Positions 17,372 to 26,591 of a stretch of DNA of 64,000 nucleotides are shown here, in pieces. The DNA is from Marinomonas agarivorans (GTDB lineage Bacteria; Pseudomonadota; Gammaproteobacteria; Pseudomonadales; Marinomonadaceae). Positions within the stretch are counted from its first letter, which is position 1; the number at the start of each line of letters is the position of its first letter. A program made the translations under genes and the position numbers. Location: positions 1 to 64,000 of the forward strand of contig NHNK02000007.1 of assembly GCA_002173415.2 (NCBI GenBank), written 5' to 3'. The notes beneath the pieces were generated by a model. That model did no database searches. It worked only from the letters and a program-made list of their open reading frames with translations, and was not told where the DNA came from.

Positions 17372-18160
17372 TTAGTTTTTACGCTCCTCTTCTCGCAAGG
17401 TCAATACTTCATACCCTGTTTCTGTTACTAAAATGGTATGTTCCCATTGGGCTGACAACTTTTTATCACGTGTAACGACCGTCCAACCATCTTTCTTGGT
17501 CTTAGTGTGTGGTTTACCTTGGTTAATCATAGGCTCAATCGTAAACGTCATACCCGCCTGCAATACTAAGCCAGTATTAGGCATGCCATAGTGTAAAATA
17601 TCAGGCGCTTCATGCATTTCACGACCAATGCCATGACCACAATATTCGCGTACCACACTGTAACCTGCCTTTTCCGCATGCTGTTGAATGGCATCACCAA
17701 TATCACCCAGTGTCGCGCCCGCTTTCACCGCGTTAATACCACACCACATGCTGTCATAAGTCTGTTTGACTAATTTTTTCGCTGCTGGACTGGCAGTTTC
17801 CATGACATACATTTTACTGGAATCAGTAATAAAACCGCCTTTTTCTAGCGTGATATCAATATTGACAATGTCAGCCCCTTTTAGCCGATAAGTACTCGGA
17901 ATGCCATGACAAACAACCTCATTAACTGAGCTGTTTAAAGCATATTCATACCCGTATTGACCTTTGCTGGCTGGTCGAGCATGCAGTACATCAATGATAT
18001 AACGTTCTACTAGGTTATCAATTTCAAGGGTCGTCATGCCAACTTGAATATGTTGATCAAGCATAGCAAACACCTGAGCTAGTAAAGCACCGGATTCTCG
18101 CATCTGTTCTATTTCGGTTACTGTCTTTATCGTAACAGAAGGTTTTTCAGACAAGCCCAT
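17372..18160 (-). CDS. map: Methionine aminopeptidase, type I
   Basis: 262 residues, typical for type I MetAP. All metal ligands are present: D102, D113, H176, E209 and E240. The H85 region CHGIPS and the N-terminal helix pattern (EIEQMRESGALLA) fit as well. It removes the initiator methionine from nascent proteins. The start codon follows directly on the TGA of a ParD-like gene (TGA-ATG, no gap), so translation is coupled. Bacteria with a second map copy often have this gene pair; the usual map next to rpsB and tsf is not in this window. Confidence 0.93.
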   Translation of the reverse strand: MGLSEKPSVTIKTVTEIEQMRESGALLAQVFAMLDQHIQVGMTTLEIDNLVERYIIDVLHARPASKGQYGYEYALNSSVNEVVCHGIPSTYRLKGADIVNIDITLEKGGFITDSSKMYVMETASPAAKKLVKQTYDSMWCGINAVKAGATLGDIGDAIQQHAEKAGYSVVREYCGHGIGREMHEAPDILHYGMPNTGLVLQAGMTFTIEPMINQGKPHTKTKKDGWTVVTRDKKLSAQWEHTILVTETGYEVLTLREEERKN

Positions 18161-18415
18161 TCAAGCTTCTTCCTGTAGTAATTTAAGAGCGTTAGAGGCG
18201 GTATTCACAGTGCTATCAACAGTGTGACTCACAACGCCATTCTCTTTTGCCAGTTCTCGCTCAATAATTTGATGGAACGTCAGTTGAGGATTGCGTTCGG
18301 CGAGCATTCCCATTTTTAGCCAAAACTCGGCTTGAGCATTCATAGAACGCGACATGACATTACTGGATTTTCTGACTTCCTCATGCAAAGGATCGGAGAT
18401 TTTTACAATTCCCAT
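18161..18415 (-). CDS. ParD-like antitoxin-family protein
   Basis: 84 residues from the ATG at 18415 (MGIVKISDPLHEEVR). GAGAGTG upstream and family similarity favour this start over 18457. The N-terminal strand-helix-helix pattern with MSRSMNAQAEFWLKMG is typical of the ParD_like family (ribbon-helix-helix DNA-binding proteins). No ParE-type toxin adjoins; the next gene is map, translated from the neighbouring codon. It may act as a repressor of this small operon. Antitoxin activity is not supported by the context. Confidence 0.75.
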   Translation of the reverse strand: MGIVKISDPLHEEVRKSSNVMSRSMNAQAEFWLKMGMLAERNPQLTFHQIIERELAKENGVVSHTVDSTVNTASNALKLLQEEA

Positions 18416-18516
18416 ATTCACTCTCAACAATATACAAAATGCTATAAATTGTAGCATATCATATAGATTTTATTTGAGCAGATAAAATTTTTCTTTAAAA
18501 ATCAATTATGTAAAAT

Positions 18517-18576
18517 GCAAATGGCAATTAGTATCATTAACATATGATATCGCGTTGCATAATGATAACGAAAACC
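18517..18576 (+). promoter_or_regulatory. Two candidate Fur boxes upstream of the bacterioferritin genes
   Basis: Two 19-bp sites, 18517-18535 and 18558-18576, each match the Fur consensus GATAATGATAATCATTATC at 13 of 19 positions. The second contains ATAATGATAA intact. They sit 93-152 bp before the first bfr start. Iron control of bacterioferritin is common, directly or through small RNAs; direct binding here is inferred. Confidence 0.5.
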
Positions 18577-18668
18577 ATTCATAAGCCATTGAAATATAAA
18601 AGATTTTTTTGTTTTTTAGGCGGCATGCATTATACTTTCACTAATTTGATTTTTTATTTGAGGTCATT

Positions 18669-19133
18669 ATGCAAGGCAGTAAAAAAGTAATACAGGTATT
18701 AAATGCTGTATTAAAAACAGAGCTGACTTCCATCAACCAGTATTTTTTACATGCACGCATGTGTGGTAACTGGGGGTTGGAGAAACTCAATGAAAAGAAC
18801 TATCACAAATCAATCAAGGACATGAAGCAAGCTGACGCTCTGATTGAGCGAGTACTGTTTCTTGAAGGTTTGCCTAACTTACAACAGTTAGGACATCTCA
18901 ATATTGGCGAATCCGCCAAAGAAATTATTCATTGTAATCTGCAATTCCAAACGGCACAGCTTAGCGAACTAAGAGAGGCGATCGCACTTTGTGAGGTCGA
19001 ACAAGACTACATTAGTAGAGACTTACTAGAAGACATTCTCGAATACGAAGAAGAACATCTTGACTGGTTAGAAACGCAAGTTAGCTTACTAGACAGCACA
19101 GGGCTAGAAAACTACTTACAGTCACAGGTATAG
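18669..19133 (+). CDS. bfr: Bacterioferritin, heme-binding (beta-type) subunit with degenerate ferroxidase centre
   Basis: 154 residues of four-helix bacterioferritin. Compared with E. coli Bfr, Met52, the heme axial ligand, is present. Of the dinuclear-iron ligands, E18, E127 (here E126) and H130 (here H129) are kept, but E51 is Asp, H54 is Gln and E94 is Gln. The ferroxidase site is thus probably inactive. The neighbour has the reverse pattern. Known alpha/beta bacterioferritins divide heme binding and iron oxidation in this way and co-assemble into a 24-mer shell. Twelve bases separate the two genes, so they form one operon behind possible Fur sites. Confidence 0.88.
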   Translation: MQGSKKVIQVLNAVLKTELTSINQYFLHARMCGNWGLEKLNEKNYHKSIKDMKQADALIERVLFLEGLPNLQQLGHLNIGESAKEIIHCNLQFQTAQLSELREAIALCEVEQDYISRDLLEDILEYEEEHLDWLETQVSLLDSTGLENYLQSQV

Positions 19134-19145
19134 AGGAGAAAAATC

Positions 19146-19616
19146 ATGCAAGGCAATCAAAAAGTTATTGATGCGTTGAATAAGATACTGGCTAATGAGT
19201 TAACGGCAATGGATCAGTACTTTGTGCACTCTCGTATGTATGAAGACTGGGGGTTAACGAAATTATATGAACGCATTGACCATGAATTTGATGATGAAAA
19301 AGGACACGCAGCGAAACTCATCGAGCGTATTTTATTCTTAGAAGGCACACCAGATTTAACCAAACGTGAAGCCATTCGTGTTGGCAAAGATGTTCCCTCC
19401 ATGCTAGAAAACGATTTGCAAGTTGAGTACGAGGTGGCTGCTATGTTGAAAGACACCATCAAACTGTGTGAAGAAGTAAAAGATTATAATACTCGTGAAA
19501 TGCTCGAAACCTTACTGGATGACACTGAAGTCGATCATGCTTATTGGCTCGAAAAGCAACTTGGTTTGATCAAAATGTTAGGCTTGCCCAACTATTTGCA
19601 ATCACAAATGTCATAA
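19146..19616 (+). CDS. bfr: Bacterioferritin, ferroxidase (alpha-type) subunit lacking heme Met52
   Basis: 156 residues. The di-iron ligands E18, E51, H54, E94, E128 and H131 (E. coli 127 and 130, one-residue shift) are all present. The heme ligand position 52 is Lys. It should oxidise Fe(II) at the ferroxidase centre while depending on the upstream Met52 subunit for heme and electron release from the core. GAGGAG precedes the ATG. A strong terminator follows. Confidence 0.9.
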   Translation: MQGNQKVIDALNKILANELTAMDQYFVHSRMYEDWGLTKLYERIDHEFDDEKGHAAKLIERILFLEGTPDLTKREAIRVGKDVPSMLENDLQVEYEVAAMLKDTIKLCEEVKDYNTREMLETLLDDTEVDHAYWLEKQLGLIKMLGLPNYLQSQMS

Positions 19617-19627
19617 AATGTGCCCAT

Positions 19628-19667
19628 AAAAAAGCGGCTGTTATTTCATTAACAGCCGCTTTTTTAT
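19628..19667 (+). terminator. Bidirectional terminator between bfr operon and plsC
   Basis: Perfect 16-bp stem (19628-19643 with 19650-19665), with A-rich left and T-rich right ends, lies between convergent genes. Confidence 0.92.
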
Positions 19668-19712
19668 CGTTTTTTCTTGCCTTCACGGCCTGCGATTTGT
19701 GAATCGGTGCCT

Positions 19713-20459
19713 CTACAATTTGTTAACTGGCTCCAACTCTTCATTCAATTCTTCCCACTTTGCCAACATTTTTTCACGACATTCGTGCATAAGTTTGTTG
19801 GCATCGCTAGAACTAAGCCCTTCGGTCGAAATCGGATCAAGTACTTCAACAATGACGTTGCCATTATTCCAACGACCTAACTGCACTTGGTCATGGGTAT
19901 CGCTACAAACAAAAGGCACAATCGGCACACCAGCTTGAATAGCAGCATGAAAAGCGCCTGCTTTAAATGGCAATAGGCCACGACCGCGGCTACGTGTCCC
20001 TTCAGGAAACATCATAATAGATAATTCTGTTTTACGCATTTGCACAACAATTTGATCAATGGTTGCCAAGGCTTGCTTACGGTTTGTGCGGTTAATTAAA
20101 AAATTGCCGCTGATCCAATATAAAATGCCAAAAAATGGAATCCAAACCAAACTGCGTTTACCTACAGTCACTACCCCTTTTGCCACAATATGCGACAAAC
20201 AAAACAAATCCGCATTGTTTTGATGATTACCGACATAAACCGCTTGTTTTACGGCTTTTGCTGATGTAGGAATTCGGCTCTCAACTCGAAACCCTAAGAT
20301 CGGCGCGACTATGTTGAAAAAATAAGCCAGTTGGTAAATCTTATTCTTCGAACGAAAAATAAAGGGGAAAACAAGCAAACCATAAAACATTGTCATCACA
20401 GTAAAAACGCCTAAAAATACAGCGCGAAGAGAAAATAACAGAATTGATATCAAAACCAT
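19713..20459 (-). CDS. plsC: 1-acyl-sn-glycerol-3-phosphate acyltransferase
   Basis: 248 residues. The acyltransferase motif HX4D is NHQNNAD (H79, D84). FPEGTRSRGRG (motif III) follows near 152, then KAGAFHAAIQAGVPIVPF. An N-terminal membrane helix spans about 5-33. It makes phosphatidic acid from lysophosphatidic acid at the inner membrane. AGGG lies close before the ATG. It is a monocistronic gene, divergent from a chemoreceptor. Confidence 0.92.
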   Translation of the reverse strand: MVLISILLFSLRAVFLGVFTVMTMFYGLLVFPFIFRSKNKIYQLAYFFNIVAPILGFRVESRIPTSAKAVKQAVYVGNHQNNADLFCLSHIVAKGVVTVGKRSLVWIPFFGILYWISGNFLINRTNRKQALATIDQIVVQMRKTELSIMMFPEGTRSRGRGLLPFKAGAFHAAIQAGVPIVPFVCSDTHDQVQLGRWNNGNVIVEVLDPISTEGLSSSDANKLMHECREKMLAKWEELNEELEPVNKL

Positions 20460-20621
20460 TTGCCCTATAACTTCATAAAGATAAATTCAAAAAGAGATGA
20501 TGAAAAAATAAAACTAAAAAAACAAGTCTATACTTCGATCATAATGAATTTTTATGTTGCTCTGTTACAGAGATTACTCAAATGCCGTACTTTTCTTTCA
20601 AAGAACTAGGAATCCCCCTTT

Positions 20622-22316
20622 ATGCTAAAAAATATAAAAATTGCTCATAAAATATTTTCTCTTGCTGGCCTTCAAATTGGATTGATTCTAATTGTTGGTT
20701 GGTTAGGCCTTAGCCAAATGCAAAAAATCGGTCATGAAATTATCGATATTGCCGAAATTGACATCCCTCTTACTAATATGATGACCAAGGTAACCGAACA
20801 TCAACTTCAACAGGTTATTTTATTTGAGAGCAGTTTATTTGAAGCCAGCTTAATCGAAGCCGGTAAAGGCAAAAAAGATCAACTCATTAACAAGCTTAAC
20901 AAAACCAGAGAGCTGACAAAAAAGATCGAGTATGAACTTAAAGAAGCGCATAAGCTAATCGAAGACGCGATTGCAATTGCCCATACTCAAGTAACAGCCG
21001 ACAAGTTACAAGGAGTATTAGCTGACATCATAACGATAGAAGAACATTACTTGAAGTTAGAGAAAGAATCATTTTTGATACTTGACCAACTTGAAGCGGG
21101 TAATCTCTATAACCAATTAGGCAATATTAAAATATTGGAAAAACACCAACACGATTTGGATGAAGAGCTAATCACCTTCCTCGATAAAATAGGTAAGTTT
21201 ACCGCTGATTCAGCTTATCAAGCAGAAAAAGATGAGCTATTGGCCATCAAGCTGATTACTATCACTCTTATTATTGCTGTGCTTGCCTCTGTTGTAATTG
21301 CTGGCGTAATTGGTCGTGCCATTACAACGCCCATAAACCAGTTGAAGCAACAATTACAGGAAATTGCCGAAGGCAATGGCGATTTGACAGTACGAATCAA
21401 CAGTCTTGCTAGAGATGAAGTTGGTGAAGTGTCAAACCTGTTCGACCGCTTCGTAGAAAAATTAGCCAAAACAATGAAGCAAGTAAGCCATTCTTCCATC
21501 ACACTAGAAGAAGCCGCTTTAAAAGCGGTTGAGATTATGGAGGAAAACGAGCGCAATATTGATAAACAAAGTGAAGAAACCAGTCTAGTCGCCAATGCAA
21601 TTTCTGAAATGAGTATTGCCACAGAAGAAATTGCGCAAAACACATCCAAAGCCTCCAGTTTGGCTGAAAGTGTAAAAGACAGTGTCGATAAAGGTAAACA
21701 GATCGCCGATTCGACACAAGTTATCATTACCGAAATGGCTAAAGAGGTTGCCTCAACATCAAGCGATTTAGAACTGCTCGCCAAAGAAACAGAAAACATT
21801 GGCACTGTATTGGATACCATTAGAGGTATTGCCGAGCAAACAAACTTACTGGCTTTAAATGCGGCGATTGAAGCTGCTCGCGCAGGTGAAACGGGCCGAG
21901 GCTTCGCTGTGGTTGCTGACGAAGTCCGCTCTTTGGCTCAACGCACACAAGAAGCTACCGTAGACATTCAATCATTGATTGAAAAGCTACAGCAAGAAGC
22001 CAAAAACGCGGTTACCAGCATGACTGAAGGTAACAAAAAAACCGACAACTGCCTCAAGTTTAGTAAGGATACCGCAGAAGCGTTCAATGAAGCCTTTGCA
22101 GCTGTTGATCGCATATCCACCTTAAATATTCAAATTGCAGCAGCTGTGGAAGAACAAGCTCAGGTTAGCAAAACCATTAACGACAACTTATCTTCTATCC
22201 AAGAAATATCACTTACAACCACGGAAAGTACAAAGCGTTGTGCAAAGGCCAACAAGAAGATGTCACACGATATTGAGTTACTCAATGACGCAATAGAGCA
22301 GTTTTCTGTGGAATGA
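20622..22316 (+). CDS. Methyl-accepting chemotaxis protein
   Basis: 564 residues: first membrane helix about 12-30; a helical sensor domain (31-205) built from long charged helices, as in four-helix-bundle sensors; second helix near 208-230; HAMP domain about 230-285; then a signalling coiled coil with tip [20 protein letters not shown] and two methylation-helix regions. No C-terminal pentapeptide tether. The ligand is unknown. It is a single gene with a terminator starting 17 bases after the stop. Confidence 0.92.
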   Translation: MLKNIKIAHKIFSLAGLQIGLILIVGWLGLSQMQKIGHEIIDIAEIDIPLTNMMTKVTEHQLQQVILFESSLFEASLIEAGKGKKDQLINKLNKTRELTKKIEYELKEAHKLIEDAIAIAHTQVTADKLQGVLADIITIEEHYLKLEKESFLILDQLEAGNLYNQLGNIKILEKHQHDLDEELITFLDKIGKFTADSAYQAEKDELLAIKLITITLIIAVLASVVIAGVIGRAITTPINQLKQQLQEIAEGNGDLTVRINSLARDEVGEVSNLFDRFVEKLAKTMKQVSHSSITLEEAALKAVEIMEENERNIDKQSEETSLVANAISEMSIATEEIAQNTSKASSLAESVKDSVDKGKQIADSTQVIITEMAKEVASTSSDLELLAKETENIGTVLDTIRGIAEQTNLLALNAAIEAARAGETGRGFAVVADEVRSLAQRTQEATVDIQSLIEKLQQEAKNAVTSMTEGNKKTDNCLKFSKDTAEAFNEAFAAVDRISTLNIQIAAAVEEQAQVSKTINDNLSSIQEISLTTTESTKRCAKANKKMSHDIELLNDAIEQFSVE

Positions 22317-22332
22317 GTCAATTTTTGGCTGG

Positions 22333-22359
22333 AAAGGGGAGCATTAGCTCCCCTTTTTT
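22333..22359 (+). terminator. Rho-independent terminator after the chemoreceptor
   Basis: A 10-bp stem AAAGGGGAGC/GCTCCCCTTT with a four-base loop, then six T. Confidence 0.92.
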
Positions 22360-22416
22360 ATTGCTCTTTTTACTCTTTTTAGCATCAAGACCGTATCAGG
22401 ATGGCAAAACCATAGC

Positions 22417-22576
22417 ACTACATCAAATAGTGACATCACATAGTATAACTACATCAAATAGTGTCATCACATCACAAGTGCCATCACATGGCATCGCCAC
22501 GTCATTTTGTCTTTGCGCTTTTATTATTTTCAACTAACTTTAACAGAAGTTAATTTTAAAACTTTTGTTAAAAGCG
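22417..22576 (+). promoter_or_regulatory. psuK upstream region with 25-bp direct repeats and a dyad
   Basis: Within the 334-bp gap before psuK, a 25-bp sequence occurs twice (22417-22441 and 22448-22472) with one mismatch and start-to-start spacing of 31 bp. A more degenerate CATCAC-rich copy follows. At about 22536-22576 lies an imperfect inverted repeat (CTTTAACAGAAGTT ... AACTTTTGTTAAAAG). These could be operator sites, possibly for the HTH domain of the kinase itself. No gene is supported here. Confidence 0.4.
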
Positions 22577-22650
22577 CTTTTTGTGGAGCAATAATATATT
22601 GAAAGAACCATCTCTATAAAAAGGGTAAATTCGAAGAAAGGAGCGTCACT

Positions 22651-23745
22651 ATGTTGTCAGAACAGGAAGACAAAGTACTCAGCACAGTAAAAAAACACCC
22701 TCTCGCATCACAGCAGACACTAGCAACATTATTGGCAATGAGCCGTGAATCCGTCGCCGGTCACATTATGCGATTGATGCAAAAAGGACACATTCTTGGT
22801 AAAGGCTACTTATTCCCTTCTCAAACAAACATAGTAGTAATCGGTGGGTGCAACCTTGATATCGCAGGCACATATGAGCAAGCACCGCTTTATGGCGATT
22901 CTAACCCTGGAAAAGTAGGGAAAAGTGCTGGTGGGGTTGGCCGTAACATTGCAGAAAATTTAGCACGATTAGCGCATCAAACAACCCTTATTTCAGCACT
23001 AGGAATGGATGAATCTGGAGAGTGGTTGTTTGAATACAATAAGCAGCTTGGCATAAATATGACGCATTGTCTGCGTAGCCCAAAACACGATACGGGAACC
23101 TATCTTGCCATAAACCAACCAAATGGTGAGCTGCAATATGCTGTTGCTGATATGGCTATTTTCAAAGAAGTAAACAAACCACTGTTAACACAAAAACAGG
23201 CCCTACTACGCTCAGCGGATCTACTTATAATCGAAGCGAATATTCACTCTTCCTCGATAGAGTGGTTAGCAAAACAGACCTTACCTCTTCCTATTTGTGC
23301 CGATGCCGTTTCCGCAAGTAAAGCACAGCAGCTCTTACCTTTGTTGCCAAAATTAACCTTACTCAAAGTCAACCGTCAGGAAGCAATAGCGTTACTAGAG
23401 CGGACGTCATCGCATAATAAGTCCTTGAATAATGAGCAGCTGGCACAAGCCTTAGTCAAACTAGGAATTGAGAATGTTTTGCTCAGCTTAGGCTCGGAAG
23501 GCGTATTATTTGCTAACCATCAACACTGCATTCATCAAACGGCTTTTCAAGTAACGAGCATCAGTGACACTGGTGCTGGAGATGCCTTATTTGCTGGTTT
23601 CATTCATGGATACCTTGAGGAATGGCCTATTGAGAAGACACTTAAATTTGCTTGTGCTTGTGCAGCAAAAACCCTCACTTGTCAGGCAGCGAATGATCCG
23701 ACACTGAACGCTATGGCGATAAATCAATGGATTGCAAATCACTAA
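22651..23745 (+). CDS. psuK: Pseudouridine kinase, HTH-fused PfkB-family (YeiI/PsuK-like)
   Basis: 364 residues. The first ~55 form a winged-helix HTH (SQQTLATLLAMSRESVAGHI). The rest is a PfkB/ribokinase domain: GGCNLDIAG near the start, SAGGVGRNIAENLARL, and the C-terminal signature DTGAGDALFAGF with the catalytic Asp. The gene precedes psuG, so the natural reading is phosphorylation of pseudouridine to its 5'-phosphate. The HTH fusion resembles E. coli YeiI and may give autoregulation. AAGGAG lies ahead of the ATG. Confidence 0.85.
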   Translation: MLSEQEDKVLSTVKKHPLASQQTLATLLAMSRESVAGHIMRLMQKGHILGKGYLFPSQTNIVVIGGCNLDIAGTYEQAPLYGDSNPGKVGKSAGGVGRNIAENLARLAHQTTLISALGMDESGEWLFEYNKQLGINMTHCLRSPKHDTGTYLAINQPNGELQYAVADMAIFKEVNKPLLTQKQALLRSADLLIIEANIHSSSIEWLAKQTLPLPICADAVSASKAQQLLPLLPKLTLLKVNRQEAIALLERTSSHNKSLNNEQLAQALVKLGIENVLLSLGSEGVLFANHQHCIHQTAFQVTSISDTGAGDALFAGFIHGYLEEWPIEKTLKFACACAAKTLTCQAANDPTLNAMAINQWIANH

Positions 23746-23748
23746 TGC

Positions 23749-23788
23749 TTAATAACCCAGATTGAAACCTTTAATAACCTAGGTTGAA
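23749..23788 (+). repeat. Two 18-bp direct repeats between psuK and psuG
   Basis: TTAATAACC(C/T)AG(A/G)TTGAA occurs at 23749-23766 and 23771-23788 with two mismatches, 22 bp apart start to start, about two helical turns. It could be a paired protein-binding site or a recent small duplication. Confidence 0.5.
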
Positions 23789-23840
23789 TTGTTTTCATTT
23801 CATAACCGTTTTAAAACGCATCATCAACAAGGAGAAAGAG

Positions 23841-24755
23841 ATGACCCCTTACTTAGATATCAGCCCAGCGGTTGCAAAAGCCCTTGCCGCAGGCCAACCA
23901 GTCGTTGCTCTTGAAAGTACGATTATTTCCCATGGTATGCCTTGGCCACAAAATGCTGAAACTGCCAAACGAGTCGAACACATTATTCGAGATAACGGTG
24001 CAACACCCGCTACGATCGCCATTCTTAATGGTCGTTTGAAAGCGGGGTTAAGCCATGAAGAAATCGATATTTTGGCGCAAGCAGGCTCAAGCGTAATCAA
24101 GTGTTCACGTCGAGATTTACCATTTGTGGTTGCCAACAAACAGCATGGTGCAACTACGGTTGCCGCGACCATGATTATCGCAGCGATGGCAGGTATTCAG
24201 GTGTTTGCCACCGGAGGGATTGGCGGTGTACATCGAGGCGCTGAGACATCCTTCGACATTTCTGCCGATTTACAGGAACTGGCACAAACCAATGTTGCGG
24301 TCGTGTGTGCTGGCGCCAAATCCATTCTTGATTTGGCCCTGACCCGTGAATATCTGGAAACCTACGGTGTTCCCATTGTTGGTTATAATACCCAACAGTT
24401 ACCCGCTTTTTATACTCGCGAGAGCAACCAAACCGTCGATTATAATCTAACTACGCCTAATCAGATTGCCGATTTTCTAACAACAAAATGGGATTTAGGT
24501 CTCGATGGTGGCGTTGTTATTGCTAACCCCATTCCTCAAGAGTTCGCTATGACAAAAACCCTGATTGATAAAGTCATTTCTCAGGCACTAGCAGAAGCCC
24601 GAGAGCGAGGAATTACAGGTAAAGACACAACGCCCTTCTTGCTGTCGCAAGTAACAAAACACACAGAAGGCAAAAGCTTAGTTAGTAATATTGAACTTGT
24701 TTGTAATAATGCACAGCTTGCGGCCAACATTGCTTCCCATTTGCGCCAAAAGTAA
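23841..24755 (+). CDS. psuG: Pseudouridine-5'-phosphate glycosidase
   Basis: 304 residues from the ATG at 23841, with AAGGAG nine bases upstream. The family's characteristic blocks are present: ALESTIISHGMPWPQN, HGATTVAATMIIAA, FATGGIGGVHRGAE, VVCAGAKSILDL and GVVIANPIP. It splits pseudouridine 5'-phosphate reversibly to uracil and ribose 5-phosphate. It works directly after PsuK in modified-nucleoside salvage. No dedicated nucleoside transporter gene adjoins. Confidence 0.95.
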   Translation: MTPYLDISPAVAKALAAGQPVVALESTIISHGMPWPQNAETAKRVEHIIRDNGATPATIAILNGRLKAGLSHEEIDILAQAGSSVIKCSRRDLPFVVANKQHGATTVAATMIIAAMAGIQVFATGGIGGVHRGAETSFDISADLQELAQTNVAVVCAGAKSILDLALTREYLETYGVPIVGYNTQQLPAFYTRESNQTVDYNLTTPNQIADFLTTKWDLGLDGGVVIANPIPQEFAMTKTLIDKVISQALAEARERGITGKDTTPFLLSQVTKHTEGKSLVSNIELVCNNAQLAANIASHLRQK

Positions 24756-24844
24756 ACCGCTATATTTCTTTTTAACACTAGAGTACTATCTCTTTCGGTC
24801 TCAATAATGTGTTTTCAAAAATATATCAGTAGAAGGAAACTTGG

Positions 24845-25462
24845 ATGAAGTTATTTATCACCCTACTCGTTGGTTCGCTTGTACTTTCTGGTTGTGCAAC
24901 CCTCAATAAAGAGGAATGCTTAACGGCGAATTGGTATCAAATTGGTTATGAAGACGGTGCCGAAGGGTACCCAGAAACACGAATAAAATCCCACCGTGAA
25001 GCCTGTGCAGAACACGGTATCAAACCAAACTTTAATGATTTCAAAAAAGGCCACAGCGAAGGCGTTCAACTCTTCTGTAAGCCTAGAAACGGTTTTGCAG
25101 AAGGTAGCAGAAACCGCTCTTATGAAGGCATTTGCCCTGCGGAATTAGAAGCCGACTTTTTAGCCGCTTATCAAGCAGGTCGTGAAGTGTACACTGCGAA
25201 AAGAGCGGTAAGCGATGCGGAACGTAGCTTGCGCAATAATAAAAAAGAAGTGGAGTCTTTGAAAAAACGTATCGCTGAGAAGAAGAAAGTCATGCTAGCA
25301 CAAGAGACGACAGTCGCAACTCGCTATGCATTAGACGCTGAAATCTCAGAAATGCAAAAATCTTTTGGCGCTTTGGAACAACAAGAGAAGCAATTACTTG
25401 TTGAGTTAAATCAGGCCGAAGCCGACCTAAGACGTCTAGAAAGCAAATACGCTTACTATTAA
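24845..25462 (+). CDS. Lipoprotein, DUF2799-like, with C-terminal coiled coil
   Basis: 205 residues. A lipoprotein signal ends in LSGC (Cys17). The region 25-100 (NWYQIGYEDGAEGYP ... HSEGVQLFC ... GFAEGSRN) has the repeated G-x-x-DG / EG pattern of DUF2799 proteins. Residues 115-200 are a charged coiled coil. It is probably an envelope-anchored protein of unknown role. The AGAAGGAAAC ribosome site and the terminator after the stop suggest a single-gene transcript. Confidence 0.75.
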   Translation: MKLFITLLVGSLVLSGCATLNKEECLTANWYQIGYEDGAEGYPETRIKSHREACAEHGIKPNFNDFKKGHSEGVQLFCKPRNGFAEGSRNRSYEGICPAELEADFLAAYQAGREVYTAKRAVSDAERSLRNNKKEVESLKKRIAEKKKVMLAQETTVATRYALDAEISEMQKSFGALEQQEKQLLVELNQAEADLRRLESKYAYY

Positions 25463-25490
25463 TTAACGCTATTGTTAATTGTTCTTTAAC

Positions 25491-25527
25491 AGCCTCTGGT
25501 CTGAATTAGTACAGATCAGAGGCTTTT
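25491..25527 (+). terminator. Terminator, likely bidirectional, between lipoprotein gene and rlmF
   Basis: A 13-bp stem with one G-T pair (25491-25503 with 25512-25524) is followed by five T; convergent genes flank it. Confidence 0.88.
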
Positions 25528-25534
25528 TCATATC

Positions 25535-26539
25535 TTAACCACGATCCAATTGCCAATGATGATCTCGCCAAAAATCACGTTGTTGAGAAGATAAAAAGGT
25601 CCAAGCAACGAAGCGACTGTTTTTTTGCCCTTGCGCCATATTCACAGTTTTCACTTTTTCAGCTCTCACTCGCTTTAATGTGGCATAAATGCCCGATAAG
25701 CTCGATTGCTTTGAGACAAAACAGGTAAACCAATAACATTGATCGCCATATTGCTGGCTTTCAATGATCATGCGTTTAATAAACCCTTCTTCGCCACCAT
25801 CACACCATAGCTCATGGCTCTGACCACCAAAGTTTAACCGTGATTCTTTTTGCTGCTGCCCTTGTTTTAGGCCCTGCCACTTACGCTCTACTTGTTCAAC
25901 CATATGGGCTTTAGAGCGATGAAAAGGAGGATTACAAAGCGTTGCATCAAAGCGTTTTTGTTCTGGCCAGATACCAGAAAACACCTGTTCTTTTTTCGCT
26001 TGTTGACGACATTGAATCGCTGAAGAAAGACTATTCGCTTTAATGATGACATTCGCGGCTTCTATTGCAGTGGCATCGATATCACTACCCAAAAAGCGCC
26101 AACCATATTCTTGATGGCCAATAATCGGATACACGCAGTTTGCGCCTATACCAATATCCAGCACGTTAATGGATTTTCCTCTTGGGATAACACCGCCATT
26201 CGAATCCGCCAGCAAATCGGCCAAATAATGAATATAGTCTGCTCTGCTTGGTATAGGTGGGCATAAATAACCACTTGGAATATCCCAAAAAGCAATACCA
26301 TAAAAGTGATTTAGCAGTGCTCGATTTAATGTCTTTACGGCATCGGGGTTAGCAAAGTCAATCGACGCATTATTAAACTTATTTTTAATAATAAAGTGTG
26401 ACAGCTCTGGGCAAGAATCGGCCAATAGCGGGAAATTATAAGGTGCTCTATGAGGATTACGGGAATGCAGTTTTAATTTGCTATTCCCTTTCGCTGTAGA
26501 CGACTTTATGGCGGAGGATTTGAAACTTGGTGTTGTCAT
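25535..26539 (-). CDS. rlmF: 23S rRNA (adenine(1618)-N6)-methyltransferase
   Basis: 334 residues. The N-terminal LHSRNPHRAPYNFPLL, the SAM-binding motif NVLDIGIGANCVYP and the amino-methyltransferase motif NPPF (in LCNPPFHRSKA) identify RlmF. It adds N6-methyl to A1618 of 23S rRNA. An extra basic, Ser/Lys-rich N-terminal tail of about 25 residues precedes the conserved part. Expressed alone on the minus strand. Confidence 0.93.
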   Translation of the reverse strand: MTTPSFKSSAIKSSTAKGNSKLKLHSRNPHRAPYNFPLLADSCPELSHFIIKNKFNNASIDFANPDAVKTLNRALLNHFYGIAFWDIPSGYLCPPIPSRADYIHYLADLLADSNGGVIPRGKSINVLDIGIGANCVYPIIGHQEYGWRFLGSDIDATAIEAANVIIKANSLSSAIQCRQQAKKEQVFSGIWPEQKRFDATLCNPPFHRSKAHMVEQVERKWQGLKQGQQQKESRLNFGGQSHELWCDGGEEGFIKRMIIESQQYGDQCYWFTCFVSKQSSLSGIYATLKRVRAEKVKTVNMAQGQKNSRFVAWTFLSSQQRDFWRDHHWQLDRG

Positions 26540-26591
26540 AAAAACCTGAATTATCTATCAAACGATTTGTTATTCTTTTTAGTTCGCTGAG

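Noticed and set aside
22313-22537. 74-codon frame after the chemoreceptor
   Set aside because: It runs across a strong terminator and the direct repeats, so it is unlikely to be expressed.
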